Shown: positions 32,975-44,883 of the stretch, one piece after another | Position numbering within the stretch: the first letter of the stretch is position 1 | Layout: each line of letters begins with the position of its first letter | Assembly (NCBI GenBank): GCA_027475525.1 | Contig: JAMWFC010000056.1 | Location: 186,001 to 250,000 of the forward strand | Direction of reading: 5' to 3' | From: Macrolepiota albuminosa | Lineage: Eukaryota > Basidiomycota > Agaricomycetes > Agaricales > Agaricaceae | DNA: 64,000 nt | Position numbers and translations under genes: made by a program | Notes under the pieces: model-generated | What the model was told of the DNA's origin: nothing | Databases searched by the model: none | What the model saw: the letters and a program-made list of their open reading frames with translations, nothing else

Positions 32975-33435
32975 CCATGAAAGAGTGCATGAGTTGTGAG
33001 AGAGAGTAGTCAGCAAGTAAAATGAAATACCATCAAAGGTATGCTAAAGCCTTATAAAGAGCATGCCTAGAAGGATCAAAGCAGTTATAAAGGCAAATAG
33101 AAGCCATACCAAGTACTAGATATGAAAATTAGAGTAAATTAGAGTAGATCAAAAAAACTGCTCTAATGATTGAATATTTTGTATGATTTATTAATTAGCA
33201 AGTTCTTGTCCAAATCACATGATCTATATATTATTGTGAAGTCAAGATGTAGTTGTATGTCATGTGATTTTTGACTATTTTTTCCTCAGGTAATTGTTGC
33301 ACATTATGTGAACCTTTTCAAAAAGGCCAAACATTGGGGCAGTTTTTTGAGCCAGTGTAGATGGTCTAGCCAATTGGTGTCCAAAGGACTCCCTGGCAAA
33401 GTCAGGTGCCTCAGGAGCCACTGACTTGTTGGTAT

Positions 33436-34055
33436 TGTAAGGGCAACCTCTGGAGGCTATGACTCAGTCACACAGCTGGCAGAGGGAGATCCAAAGTGTA
33501 TTAGAGTATATACTGACAATATCATAATAACTACTCACCTGGCAGAGGGAGATTCAAAGAAAACAAGTCTAAGGATTCTCTATGCCAGGTTGGACACTTC
33601 TGGGGCCTCTGAAGCATGGAAAACAACTGTACAGTACAACAAAACCTTAAAAACTCAAAAATTGCCTAAACAAACAAGTGCACAAATGAAGCATGGAAAA
33701 CAACTGTACAGTACAACAAAACCTTAAAAACTCAAAAATTGCCTAAACAAACAAGTGCACAAACAAGGCAGGAAAACTCCAGACTTTGAAGGTCAGAAAG
33801 GCAAACTCTGGCTTATGTAAGTGGTCTGGAAATAGTACTGAAGGGCCCACACTTGTCTGAATGATAGCTAAAGAACCAGAGCACCTCAAGGGCTAAGAAT
33901 AGTACCAATAAATAATGTTTAAAGAGTAGAAGCAATAAGATAAAAGAATGACAGCAAAAATAAGAGAATTAATAAAGAGAGAATGAAGGAATGAAGAGTG
34001 AAAGCAGAAAGAAATAAGGAGTTTCTGGACAGGTATGAGCTAGGGGATATATGCT
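33436..34055 (-). repeat. Direct repeat flanking the Tc1 element, right copy
   Basis: Matches 19755-20270. It contains a 77-bp duplication at 33610, so it is really about 540 bp. It could be a second copy of the same LTR-element piece or one piece duplicated around the Tc1 insertion. Confidence 0.6.
33610..33763. repeat. 77-bp exact tandem duplication, probable assembly artefact
   Basis: Second copy starts at 33687. The sister repeat at 19755 has this segment once. Confidence 0.92.
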
Positions 34056-34120
34056 CCAGAACCAGAATAATGGGCTTAGATAGGCCATGGCAGGCTCATT
34101 TACCACTAGGATGACAATCA

Positions 34121-34615
34121 TCCTATACTATGCACTACTATATTTTAAAAATAAGTCCATCTGTGCACTACCAATTAGTGCCTCTCCTCATGGTTATAGC
34201 TAATGGCAACCTGTCAATGGCAACTGGCAGCACATGGATGATGGCAACCAATGGTGTTACAGCCTATTGGCCATAGTAACTCTAAAACTACTTAGAACTG
34301 TATAAATCTGCTCACTTTTTTAATATAATTCTGATTAGCCAGGCCACTCTGGGGTATGATCAGAAAATCCTTGACACCTCTCCATCATCACACTAGCATT
34401 ATGAGTTCTGTACCTCCTGAGTTCTTAAAGTCAATGGATAGTGGGTGCTGAATGTCTGATAAATAGTGGTTGAGACTAGTCAGTGAAGCCTGTATTGGGG
34501 GTGCCAAAGCCAGAGATGTTCTATGTCCAAGAAGGTCACTCAAGTCTTCAGACTGACAATTGCCAGTAGGCCTATAGTGTCTCTTGATGTGCTCAGCCTG
34601 AGTAGAAGCCTATCA
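34121..34615 (-). mobile_element. CpG-depleted LTR-A family fragment with internal deletion
   Basis: Reverse complement of parts of the LTR at 17091-18150. The LTR start is at 34615 (…gtagaagcctatca). The part around the 'ttaaaatgtcaggc' block is missing. CpG is nearly absent. Confidence 0.7.
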
Positions 34616-35264
34616 TCATGACAGTCATGTGTGTGTGTGCCTTCACAATCCATCTCCAACAGGTACTATAATGTGTTACACTCAATCCTTGAGTCTAGTT
34701 CAAAAGTCCATCTGAGTTGCATTTGATCCTTTTCTCAAAGTAAGTTGAGCCAAGGAGATGGAGTCAAGGCAGTGACAGGAGCTCCAAGGTCAATCATTAT
34801 TTATTTACAAGTTGCTATTTGGCTGGTTGCTCAATTTGGCTTTTTATTATGCTTGATGACAGTGAGAAGCTGCAACAACTGGCAATATCTGCAGAGAATA
34901 GCAACTAAGACAGATTAATCAGCTCAATTTGTGATTCTTGGTGTTATATGGGTCCAGTGGCTACCAGTGGCATGGCTGAGTAGAAGAGAAATCTAGTGAG
35001 TTGAATGTACTGTTTTCCCCTTCCCCTTCCTCTTTCTCTTTTTCCCTTTTGGGAATTTATTTTTCTTTACACATACAACACTATTACTAGGCCAATTATC
35101 TAAAGAAACACTTGTTGGAAATTATATAACCTGTTTCTAATAGGTGTTTCCTGAAGTAGCAGGAATAAAAACAATAGTTTTAATACCAAATATTAACCCT
35201 GAATAACAAATCCCTACAGTTGAGCCTTACAATCTTTTTCTCATTTTCACTGTGTCACTAAAAA
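34616..35264. other. No gene seen; possible copia LTR debris
   Basis: AT-rich. A TGTTGGAAATTATATAACC start near 35112 and ...CCCTACAG near 35215 resemble a short copia-type LTR, but no partner is visible. This is the border between the transposon zone and the gene island. Confidence 0.35.
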
Positions 35265-35964
35265 TTGATGAGGTTAAATTCCCCAATTACTGATGTTGGT
35301 ACTCTGATCTCGTACTTTCATCATCATTCTCTTAGAACAACTCCAGGAATGACTGCCCAAGGTTCAGCCTTAACACAACCTGTAAGCTTTGACAGTGGTG
35401 TAATAGCATCACAGGAAATGATATCCGAGTCTCCCATTCCAATTACATATCATCCTGCACTCGAATCCGGGTGTTATGTGTTCAATGTCAGTTTGACAAC
35501 TGTGTACTTGGATACTTATCAAAGACGTGCCACTGTTCAAATGTGTTTCGAAACTACATATGATCAATCCAAGTCATACGTCATCTCATGCAGAGCATAT
35601 CTTCTTATCATGACTATACGTGGCAATGATCTCATCTAACATCCCTGTATGGGGAGTGCTATTTTTGGTGAACTTGTTCTGTTGATGCGATCAATCTTCA
35701 AGTGCAACAAGTTTAAGATATGTTTCTCCATATCACTGGGCGTTCACTCAAAGCTCAACTTCAGGATGTCTCTTTAATGTTCATCCAACCTGATGTAACA
35801 GTAAAAACATGAACCTGCTATTCGTGTTAAAGTCTACGTGGCAATGATCTCATCTAACATCCCTGTATGGGGAAAGCCACTGTTCAAATGTGTTTCGAAA
35901 CTACATATGATCAATCCAAGTCATACGTCATCTCATGCAGAGCATATCTTCTTATCATGACTAT
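35265..35964 (+). other. Unresolved gene fragment with an A-B...B-A duplication
   Basis: A reading frame at 35265-35639 (CYVFNVSLTTVYLDTYQRRATVQ) is not recognised. An 89-bp block A (35529-35617) is followed by a 38-bp block B (35618-35655). Both recur exactly, in swapped order, as B at 35836-35873 and A at 35876-35964. Genuine rearrangement or misjoined contigs are both possible. Confidence 0.45.
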
Positions 35965-36178
35965 TTACTATGTAATTGTCAGTGCACATCATATAGGCTC
36001 CTGTAACGACGAACAAATTCGCTTCTCTGCGTTTTCAGATCAAAGATGGCTTTTGTTAGACGACAACCATCTACAGCGCACTGTCCATCAATTATCATTT
36101 CGTTTCCTACTTATACTGCTGGGAACAGTGACTGCGCCTCAAGCCGCCTCTACCAAGCCATCTTTACGAGCTTCAAGC

Positions 36179-37572
36179 ATGTCATTCAAGTCCATCATGT
36201 GCGTCTACTTATCCTCACTACTTCGACGTGCCATGTCATTCGGTCTCATTCCTATTTGCAGGACTTTCAGTTTGCTAGTTGGCGCTAGTGCTCTCGAACT
36301 CCAACCGTTAGGTCCGGCATCTCCAGGAAGCACGTTGGTCGTGAAATGGAATAGTTCTCCTGGAGACCCCCTACAGATCGCGCTCCATGGAACTTGCGGC
36401 ATTCCTTTAATTGTGCCTTCGATTGACACGGCTTCGCATTCACAGTCCTTTGTAGTACCCAATTCAATCGTTTCAAATATCCTCGCCGGATTTCACCCGT
36501 GAGTAAGAGTTAATCGACATGTGCAGCAGGGTGTTAACTAGACCTAGACAATGCTTGATAAAGGCGACTGAGTAAGTTCGTCCGTCCTGCTATGGTTCCT
36601 AACTTAAAGATAACAAGAAATCAATACCCCTTCGAAGAACTGGACTCAGTCCCAATACTCTTTACAACAACAGGATCAAATTCAGTATTAGAAAACACAC
36701 AATCAAACCAGGCAGCTCGTACAGATGATTCACCAGCTACCATTCAGACTTCCATTCAAACTTCGTCGATGAAAATGTTTGTCTTCTAGCTCAGCGTGAG
36801 GGAAAGTCAAAAGAACTGACGGTTACTAAAAGTGTGTCCAGTTCAACATCAGTGTCGGCTACTTCATTGCCAGCGTCCTCTAAATCGCATCCCCCCGAAC
36901 AGACGCCGGAACCAAACACGAAACCCCCAGGAAACAGAACCAACCTTTCCACAGAGACAGATCTTGCCCACACTACGGGAGTACCTGATGAGAGTACTCT
37001 TCCGTCCCAGTCTTCATCGATTTCATCGACCACTTCAATGACGGGCGTCGTGAGTCCAACGGACAGTTCCTCGCCATTACCCAACGAAGGTACAAAGCGG
37101 CCCACTGGTGCAATTGTCGGAGGCGTTCTTGGAGGCGTATTCGGCCTAGCCGTCATTGCTGCAACGATATTGTATTATCGTCGTAAGCGTCGGAATGCAT
37201 CTGATCTCGTGTGGTGGACTACAAGAGATACGAATGCGTCTCCATCTCCGTCGTTAGAAGAAGGTATGCCCAGTGTCATGTCAAGATGAAGGCTAATCTG
37301 CCTGATTTTTTTTACCAGATTGGTATGCAAAAGCTGCAGTAAATGAGGGTATTCCCGGAAACACATCTGCCCAACTAGAGTATCACTACCATGGCACAGA
37401 AGGACGGCAGAACCAGAATATGTCAGAGAAAAATAATTGGACTTCAGATAGGACCAAGGAGGAAGAGTTGGAGGCGGATCGAGAAAGGCGTCGTGAGGAA
37501 ATCTACGAACAGATGCGGAGAGTGCTGGAAAACGACGCTAATGGCCCTAACTCAAAACTTTTGCATAAGTGA
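36179..37572 (+). CDS. Ser/Thr-rich single-pass membrane protein, paralogue 1
   Basis: First of three tandem paralogues. Exon 1 36179-36198 (MSFKSIM) is joined via donor GTGCGT to exon 2 at 36262, giving a signal peptide (FSLLVGASALELQ). An extracellular part follows (LGPASPGSTLVVKWNSSPGD). The middle exons (36500-36810) are not resolved. The long exon to 37265 holds a Ser/Thr/Pro stalk, then the TM helix GAIVGGVLGGVFGLAVIAAT and a basic stop-transfer YYRRKRR. After an intron (GTATGCCC...TTACCAG, ending 37314) the cytosolic exon starts WYAKAAVNEG and ends with the family motif RRREEIYEQMRRVLEND, stop at 37572. Architecture suggests a cell-surface or wall-sensor-type protein; function unknown. 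Confidence 0.75.
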
Positions 37573-38165
37573 AGAGGAACGCAGAGGTTTGGCAGCCTCT
37601 GAACGAGTTTCTTCCTCCGTCCATATCCTGGAATGAAGACGGCGTTGATAATGGCAGGTGAAGTGAGGCCCGAACATATGATATCCTTGACCGGTTACAG
37701 TAGCTTTAGCTGAGAGACTCAGTCAGACACTTTACTGCATTCGCCACTGTCCGTATACGTCTGTGTGGGCGAACTGGCCCTGTTCTTTTCCGAACCACTT
37801 ATTGAGGTTACGTAATGTCTTTCACCGCTAAATGGGGCAATCATTTTCCGACCTGGAGTTACACATCTTGCACAGCCATACACTCCCTCGAACTCTCCTT
37901 ACAATCGACAGCCCTGTTGACCATTTTTAGAGTATCTTGCTATTGTTGCTGGCTCTATATGCACCTATAAGTGTTCTCTGGCCACTTCGAGAAATGGCCT
38001 AGTGACAGATTCGCGCAGGCCGCGATGGTGATGAGTGATCCAGGTTCAGTGAGTTTCAAGAGGATCTCCCTGATCTCATGATCACCAACTTCAGCCATCC
38101 TTTCTCATTGCCTCCGCAGTTCGTCATGCGCTGCCGAAATCAGTCCTCTGCCTTTTACCGTCACG
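37573..38165. other. Intergenic, no gene seen
   Basis: Spacer between paralogues 1 and 2, holding the promoter of the latter. No ORF with family support. Confidence 0.5.
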
Positions 38166-39791
38166 ATGCCCCCGTTTTGCGGATTGGATTTTATTTCTGG
38201 CCACATGTACGTCTGATTGTCGCCGTCTTCAACTCAGACCTTTAAACGTAGATCTCAGCGCCGTCTTCCTAGTTCTTCAGGCTACTTTGGCTCTCAAATT
38301 TGACATACCTTCTGATGTCGTCCTGGGCGAGACCATACAAGTCTCATGGACCTCTGCAGCTGACGATCCCGATACAATCAACCTCTTCTTGTCATGCGAC
38401 GGTGGTCATTATCAGATGATCGCTTCCACCGTCTCGACCGCCTCAGCATCTTTCCCAGTCACCATGCCAGCATTAAACAGCTCGAATTCACCGACCCTGT
38501 GGGTCCAATTCAACATAGGTAGAGGATGTACTGATTTACTAGAAACTTAGGTTGTCGTGCGATATCCAAGCTCGAAGAACGTGGGTTATCTTACTTATCT
38601 TCGGTGTTTGGAGGGATTGATGATTTCATGCTCAAAGGGATGGTGTCACAGTACTCGATGGATTTGTCATTGACGTCGCCGCGACCCCCGTCACGACTAG
38701 CTCGGACTCGACATGGTCATCAAGTGAATCATTGCCAGCGATGACAGTTCCGTTTGTTACCAATTGTCTTTCATCAGTTGTACCTAACTGAAATGAAACC
38801 TTGTTAAGGCAAAATGTGTTTCTGTCGTCTGCCTCTAGTCCTGTGACAAGTTCCTCGTTGGAATCTACACAGACACCTGCTTTACTGGTCACAATCACAT
38901 CGGCTGTTGTCTCATTCTCTTCACCTCCTTCTCAGCAACTGCCGACAGAGACATCCGCATCGCGACCTGCCCAATCTTCCAGTTCCTCGACAGATACAAT
39001 CACTACTTCAATCACGTCAACATCTAGAACGATAATTGCTTTGCAATCGACCAATTCACTAACTCAAGCCCCAACAAAACCGATTGGAACTATAATTGGA
39101 GCAATCATAAGTGGCCTTCTAGGTCTTCTGATCCTTGCCTTGCTCATGTTGTTCTTGTGTCGGCGGCGCTACCGACGAAGACCCTGGTACAATCGTTCGA
39201 GATTCATGTGCGATGTTAAGGCAAATTTGTCTTCTGTTCCAATCTCCAAAGCCAAAGAAGGTAACTTTCTCTCAATTTGTAATTCGAAGCATGATTCTTG
39301 AAACATTTGTAGAAGCCCTGCTAGGTAATGACGAAGAAACGCCGTATGATACATCAAAATCATCACCGTCAGACGCCCAACATTCTGGTTACTCTCCTCA
39401 TAGCCACTATCACCTCAATGATGATGAAAGTCCATACGATCTAGACATACGACTCCAGCCCATGCGATTCTCGGAGAGTTCGAGCAGCATCCTAGTCCCA
39501 GTTTTGCGGACAGCAGACGTCAAGGAGGAAGGTCGGGGGACGCAACACACCGATTATCGCCATAGTCCTTACTTAGAGTCGTCGAAATCTTTGACACGAG
39601 AAGGTGGTGTCTACCATGAAGCAAGGAACTCATGGACTCTTTCGCCACGTCCTACGGGCTATGATAGAATCAGTCAAAGCCTCGATGGTTCTTTTGACAT
39701 TGATAAAATGGATCCGGAAATAAGAGAACAGCGTCGCGATGCTCTTCTTGAACGGATGCGCCGTGTATTAGATGGAGAGCAAATTGTATGA
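38166..39791 (+). CDS. Ser/Thr-rich single-pass membrane protein, paralogue 2
   Basis: Exon 1 38166-38206 (MPPFCGLDF...), intron with donor GTACGT, exon 2 38259-38518 (AVFLVLQATLALKF signal peptide; VVLGETIQVSWTSAADDPDT, a short Ig-like motif shared with the paralogues), exon 3 38551-38580. Exon 4 starts near 38652 (VTVLDGFVIDV). A Ser/Thr stalk precedes the TM helix TKPIGTIIGAIISGLLGLLI and RRRYRRR. The last exon (from about 39312) has the motifs LQPMRFSESSSSILV and QRRDALLERMRRVLDGEQIV-stop. Intron 4 borders are uncertain. No function is known to me. Confidence 0.75.
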
Positions 39792-40465
39792 TCTTCAGAT
39801 TGATAGTTGGTAGACATCGTGACCCGGAATTATGAGCCTCCGCAGGCTTATTTAGGATGTCTTTGAGATGATGGGATTAGGGGTTATCGATATCTATAAC
39901 CACACTTTCACAGTCACAATGCAGTGGTGACTGATAGACCATTGCGACTTCATGGACGAGCAAGGTAATGCAATCCCAAGTTCAGCTGCATGGCACGCGG
40001 TAATTCTATTCTGGACTGTTTACGGTCAACATCTGTATGAGATTTACCAAGTCTCGCATGTTTCATCATTCCGATCTCCTGTTATGACCAAGTTAGGTAT
40101 GATTCGTGAGTGTAATTTGTCTCCATGATCCCACTGTGCAGCCATACTAAAACCTTTCGCTTTGCGCGGAAGAATACACTCCCCTTACAAGTTCTGAATA
40201 CCTTGCCGTTGATTGGACTTGCATATACATCTTAGGTACTCAGGCTCTTCGACAAAAGCACTCACACGCACCTGTCCAAACCCTTGGCGCACTGCATCCG
40301 CAAAGGCTATAGCTCTGATGTGATAATCAGATCACAAGCCAGCCAGGGCGACTGTGTTTCAGGAGATCTCCATGATTTCATCACCTAAAGCTGTACTTCC
40401 TTATAGTTACTACGAGTTCATCATGGGAGTCATCCTCAGTTTCGTCTTCTGCCTTAGACCATCAC
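39792..40465. other. Intergenic, no gene seen
   Basis: Spacer between paralogues 2 and 3. Parts echo the spacer before paralogue 2 (e.g. caggagatctccatgatttcatcacc near 40360), as expected of a tandem duplication. Confidence 0.5.
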
Positions 40466-42098
40466 GATGCCCTCGCTTCGCCGGTCGGGTCTTTCTAGCT
40501 ACATGTACGTCTAATCGCTTTCGTTTTGACTTGGCCCTAATTATTTGACTGTGAACCTCAGTGCTTTCTTTGTCGTTCTTCATGTCATTGGTGCTCTCGA
40601 ACTTCAACCTCCTCCTTTCGCCGCCCCAAACGGGACCGTGTTCATTTCATGGACCTCTAATTCTAGCGATCCTCCCACATTTAACATCGTTCTGGATTGT
40701 AGTGACGAAGCTACATATAGCCTCAAATCCACCGTCCTGACAAGTTCTCAAAATACTACCGCCGACATGCCATCATCAATAAACGGCCAAAATTCGTCGT
40801 CTCCATCGTGAGTCCAACACGATCATAAGCAGAAGAAAAATTGATTTAGATGCAAGGTTGTCATGCAAGCTTCAGGCTCGGACATCGTATGTTCCTTTTG
40901 ATTGGTCATTGGAACATAGAAATGATGAACGATTTATGAAAGAGACAATATCACTGTACTTGATCAAGTTCTGATTGAGGTGGACAACTCTACCACACCT
41001 ACCTCAGCAGGCAGTGGACCATCGTTCACGTCGTTGCTAGCCGCATCCAGGTTTGTCTCTCGTTGTGTCTTAACCGGTTAGTCAAACTGAAGCTCCTGTG
41101 AAGCACAACCGCGTCTTCGTCGTCTACCTTGTCCACTATGACAAGCTCCATTTTCTCGTCAAATAGCACATCAACAGCTATTTCCCAAATCACAACGAAT
41201 GGAGTTAATTCATCATCTACTTCTCAGTTGACACCGACAGTTAATTCATCATCTACTTCTCAGTTAACACCGACCTCTACTGCCCAATCTGCTCAATCTT
41301 CCTCCTCGACAGATACAAACATGACTTCATCCATGTCAACATCCGATACAGTAAGCGCCTCGCCGTCGACCGATTCACCGACCCATGCTACAACAAAACC
41401 AATCGGAGCAATAATTGGGGGAGTTATAGGTGGTCTCATAGGTCTTCTGGTGCTCGTGATGCTGTTGTTTTTGGTTTCGAGACGTTCCCAGCGACGGCAC
41501 CCGTTTCATTTTCCAAGTCTAATGCCCGATGTCAAGTCGAAATTGTCTACTGCACCATTCTCCACGAACAAAGGTAAATTTTCTTACGATTTGTCTTTTG
41601 GGACACGGCGTCTGAAATCGTTTTCCACAAGCTCCGCTTACAGCCGAAAGAGGAACACCATTCGAACCATTGAATTCGTCGGCTGCAGAAAGTCAGCATA
41701 ATCATTCGGGAAGTTCGTCTGTTGGCCACGACTACTTTGCCAATCAGCAAATCCCAGACGATACTGACACACCAGTCCTTCCTATGCGATTCTCGGAGAG
41801 TCTTCACAACATCCTAGTTACAGTACCAGCTGCAACACCCACTATAGAAGAAGTGGAAGAAGATAGGAAAGAGCAGCACACTGATCATAGCTCTATTCTG
41901 ACAAGAGAACGTGGTCCTCCTGATGGAGCGAGGCAACTGTGGAATTCCTCTCCACGTGCGATGAGCTATAAAGAGGTCAACCATAGTTCGTCTGATGTAC
42001 TCAACATCAGGGAAATGGATGAAGAGACACGAAAGCAGCGTCGCGATGCTCTTCTTCAACAGATGCAGAGGGTGTTGGATGGAGAACAGAGTGTATGA
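40466..42098 (+). CDS. Ser/Thr-rich single-pass membrane protein, paralogue 3
   Basis: Exon 1 starts at 40466 (MPSLRRSGLSSY), donor GTACGT, then AFFVVLHVIGALELQ completes the signal peptide and a GTVFISWTSNSSDPPT motif follows. A short exon near 40858, a NITVLDQVLIEVDNS exon near 40945, and a Ser/Thr stalk with a 36-bp duplicated piece (NSSSTSQLTPT twice) come before the TM helix PIGAIIGGVIGGLIGLLVLV. The last exon (from 41642) ends QRRDALLQQMQRVLDGEQSV-stop at 42098. One exon junction near 40812/40858 does not keep the phase seen in paralogue 2, so either the splice site differs or the gene has a small indel. Confidence 0.72.
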
Positions 42099-42867
42099 TA
42101 TGAGAAGAGCGGAATACGTCCTGAACACGAACTTGAATATGCTTTTGAAGTTGTATTGTAATATTTTTAGATTATGTCCACGGCGTTCTTAATTAGGCAT
42201 ACTGAAAAAATGGCTGGTAAAAGCAGAGGCAGGGGTGACATTACAATAAATATCACCGGTTTGTTGTCCAAGGTAAGTTTTTGACTGAATTGTCTGGTTC
42301 ACTTCGAAATATAGTCAATCTTTCTTCCTGATTTAACGCAAAAAGTCCCGTTATTTTATGGAAGTTTAGACTTGACTTATTGGACACGCACTTGAATAGG
42401 GGTCTGATCAAACCTCAGTTATCCATCACTTTCTTACTAGTACTACATATCACGTTTTCATTCACAAAGTCTAGAGAAGGGAATTTGATAACGGGCGATA
42501 TGTGATCTCGGACTCGGACATGTGACCGTGTTATTGGCCCAAAACGCGTTACGTACTCATCTCTTCTGCGCTAGCTTATTCTCTCCATGGTACCGCTTTC
42601 GTACGGATAGCGCCACAGAACACGATGAAGTGACCCACCTGGAGTGCCAATGACGAAATGCGACACAGTGGCGCTGGAGAAAAAGGCTATGCTCGGGGAA
42701 AAGTGGGTTCGTAAAGGAGGTGGCGTAGTAGGTGGCAAAAAAGACATAAAAGGCGAGCCATTCCTTCGACAAGTCCCCATCTTACCATTGCATCAACCAC
42801 CATCATCTAACTTGACTCTTAACTGCCAACTCTGACTTCATCACATCTTTCACAACAATACTCTGTC
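42099..42867. promoter_or_regulatory. Upstream region of RING gene 1
   Basis: From about 42360 onward this matches 46140-46660 upstream of RING gene 2, including the block gacataaaaggcgagccatt about 120 bp before the ATG (TATA-like ataaaag). It is thus part of the segmental duplication and contains the shared promoter. No gene. Confidence 0.55.
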
Positions 42868-43811
42868 ATGTCTTCATCACACTCATCCCACCACTGTCCA
42901 ATTGCCCCCGAGCACAACGAGAGGAAGTATTGCACTCTTTGTGACGAATACTTCGACTCGTTGGAAGAATTGCTTGAGCATGTTCAAACATCAGATGCAC
43001 ACCCTCGTTGCGAACCTTGCAATCGCGGGTTCCTTAACAAGAACTCCCGCAGAAGGGTGAGTCTTATGCGCCACACACATTCTGCAACCCCACCCCTAAT
43101 CGTATCTTCCTTAACAAGAACTCCCGCAGAAGGGTGAGTCTTATGCGCCACACACATTCTGCAACCCCACCCCTAATCGTATCTTCCTTCACAGCATTAT
43201 GAACTGTCTGCTAACCACATCTACTGTGCTCTCTGCGACAAACTCTTTAAAACATATGCAGCCCTCAATGTTCACCTTGAACGCTCCATCCGTCATTCAG
43301 ATGATTCCGACGACGACGATGAGGATGCCGTCGATGATCTTCCAGACGGTTGGGAGGAGGAACTCGCTGAGCGACTCGAGAGAGAAGCATGTGCTAACAT
43401 GGTGGAAGAAAAATTCACTGTCGACTCTGAGGAAGAGAAGGGTCTTTCAAATGTGCGGCGCAGACAGGCGATGCTGGTAAGTAAACCCCTTTTCCAAGTA
43501 TTTGCCCCTTTTCTCAAATCCCATACTAGAAATTTATGGCTCGCCGCAAGCGTGGTGTACCGAGCGAATCACGCTCATACTGTTGCCCAATCTGTCTCAG
43601 CCATCCAAAGGCAGTCGCATCAACTCGCTGTGGGCATATCTTCTGCATGTCGTGAGTATTACCGCTAAGCTTTGATTTCAAAGAGACTCACGCTTATCTC
43701 TTCAATCCCAGATGCATATCCAAGGCTATTGAGCAAAAAGGGGAATGTCCGTCATGTAGGACAAAAAATGGAAAAATGCAAATACGCAAACTAGATATGG
43801 GAGTCTATTAG
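42868..43811 (+). CDS. C2H2-like plus RING-finger protein, copy 1
   Basis: Exons 42868-43056, 43195-43476, 43530-43651 and 43712-43811 sum to 693 nt, 230 residues. N-terminal Cys/His modules: YCTLCDEYFDSLEELLEHV and YCALCDKLFKTYAALNVHL (C2H2-like), with RCEPCNRGF between. An Asp-rich linker follows. The C-terminus is a C3HC4 RING: CCPICL...CGHIFCMSC...CPSC, split across exons 3 and 4. Probably an E3 ubiquitin ligase-type or zinc-binding regulatory protein. Intron 1 is enlarged by the 77-bp duplication at 43030, which also repeats the end of exon 1. Nearly identical to copy 2 at 46661. Confidence 0.82.
43030..43183. repeat. 77-bp exact tandem duplication, probable assembly artefact
   Basis: Second copy starts at 43107, over the exon 1/intron 1 border of RING gene 1. 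Copy 2 of the gene has the segment once. It is the only such duplication in the gene island and lies in sequence that is itself repeated. Confidence 0.92.
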
Positions 43812-44442
43812 CCTTGATGTTTTACAATACCTTGACCAATAACAAAAATATTTCAATCAACGAAGTGAATCTGCGTGATACATGCATTGTGGTCTTTTAA
43901 AAATCCCTTCCATCCTCAAAACCCAACGTATCTTTCATTATTATGACGAAAGGCAAGCTTTTTTAGTTCAATCCGGGCATTCTACAAATAAGACGGGTCA
44001 AACATATCGGTGAAGCATCATCGGAAGAGGGCAACCATTCTCTCAATTTCAATGACGAAGAAGTCAACATCAGCATACAGGGTGGTTATTGACACGTCTC
44101 CTGAATGAGATACAGGAATGGGTAGGAAGTGCTCCGATTGCTCTTTTTGCTCCGCAGTGTGGACGAATTTGAGCTATCGTCAACGTACTTTAAACACCAC
44201 TAGACCTACAAATCAACGCTTGTATGAAGCTATGTTACTCCCCCACACTTAACATCTATCAGTGTATGTCCAGTAAAATTTGTAGCACGGGAGGCATCTG
44301 AGCTGTTGACTTGGAGAAAAAAGTAATGCTCGGATAAAAGGATTCATAAAAGGAGGTGGCGAAAAAGACATAAAAGGCAAGCGATTTCTTCGACAAGTCC
44401 CAACTTAACATTGCATCAACCACCATCATATAACCTGACGCC
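43812..44442 (+). repeat. Downstream part of segmental duplication with M50B tail and truncated third promoter copy
   Basis: 43812-44312 matches 47529-48130, which contains the 3' exons of the M50B-like gene. Here those exons are decayed and incomplete. From 44313 to 44442 the 5' flank of the RING gene starts again (taatgctcggataaaag..., gacataaaaggcaagcg), but it stops where an LTR begins. There were thus at least three units. Confidence 0.7.
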
Positions 44443-44756
44443 TGTAACGCGAATAGCAGGTGTCGAGGACGCTGCTTTCCCTTTTACTGTCATGAATCTA
44501 CCCCACTCCGGACTTATTCGGACTAGGTACGGCCTGTACCCTTTTCCATCCCTTTTCGCTCCCCTTATCCCTGTTATTGATCACTCGATCTGACTTATAT
44601 CCTCCTTTCCCCTCTTTATTCTCTCATTTATTGCATCATAGACTCCTCATATGATTCTCTATTTTATGTATATAAAGTTCGATGTATTCGACAGAAAGAT
44701 TCAACTTTGTTGTTGTTGGTCTTCAACATTTGTTTTGTGTGATTTCTGACATTTAC
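44443..44756 (+). mobile_element. Short LTR (314 bp)
   Basis: Starts TGTAACGCG and ends CATTTACA (TGTAA/TTACA). It contains tatgtatataaag near 44670, a TATA-like promoter, and is followed by a gag-like frame. It truncates the third RING-unit copy. Likely Ty1/copia or a small gypsy element. Confidence 0.6.
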
Positions 44757-44883
44757 AGTCACCACGGCTTTCGGATCCTCGGTCTGTAAAGATCTTTTTA
44801 TTCAGCCTAGCTCTCTCCAAATCGTTAGGCCACCTTATCTAGCACACCTCTCACTACTACACCCACAAAGTGCTGCCATCAAG

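Larger units (their letters stand above)
20637..33119 (+). pseudogene. Tc1-type DDE transposase, decayed, in two pieces
   Basis: ATG at 20637 (MQPIFAAN...), homologous to the transposase at 63859. Recognisable: WRMRVLWSDETK-like block near 21050-21085, QDKDSKH near 21355, PNSLTSIPLNT/NPIEHL block near 21440-21470. The reading stops at YEVP (21509), where the chromovirus sits. It resumes at 32975 with HERVHEL, CxSLIKSMPRRIKAVIKAN and ends SHTKY-stop at 33119. Several in-frame stops make it non-functional regardless of the insertion. Confidence 0.85.
20276..33359 (+). mobile_element. Tc1/mariner element, interrupted by the chromovirus
   Basis: Terminal inverted repeats of about 220 bp start at TACACTRGCTYRAAAAACTG on both sides. 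TA dinucleotides at 20276 and 33358 fit the Tc1 target-site duplication. Without the insertion the element is about 1.6 kb. It carries one decayed transposase gene and is poor in CpG. Confidence 0.88.

Noticed and set aside
36592..36789. Separate small gene
   Set aside because: Better explained as unresolved middle exons or introns of paralogue 1.
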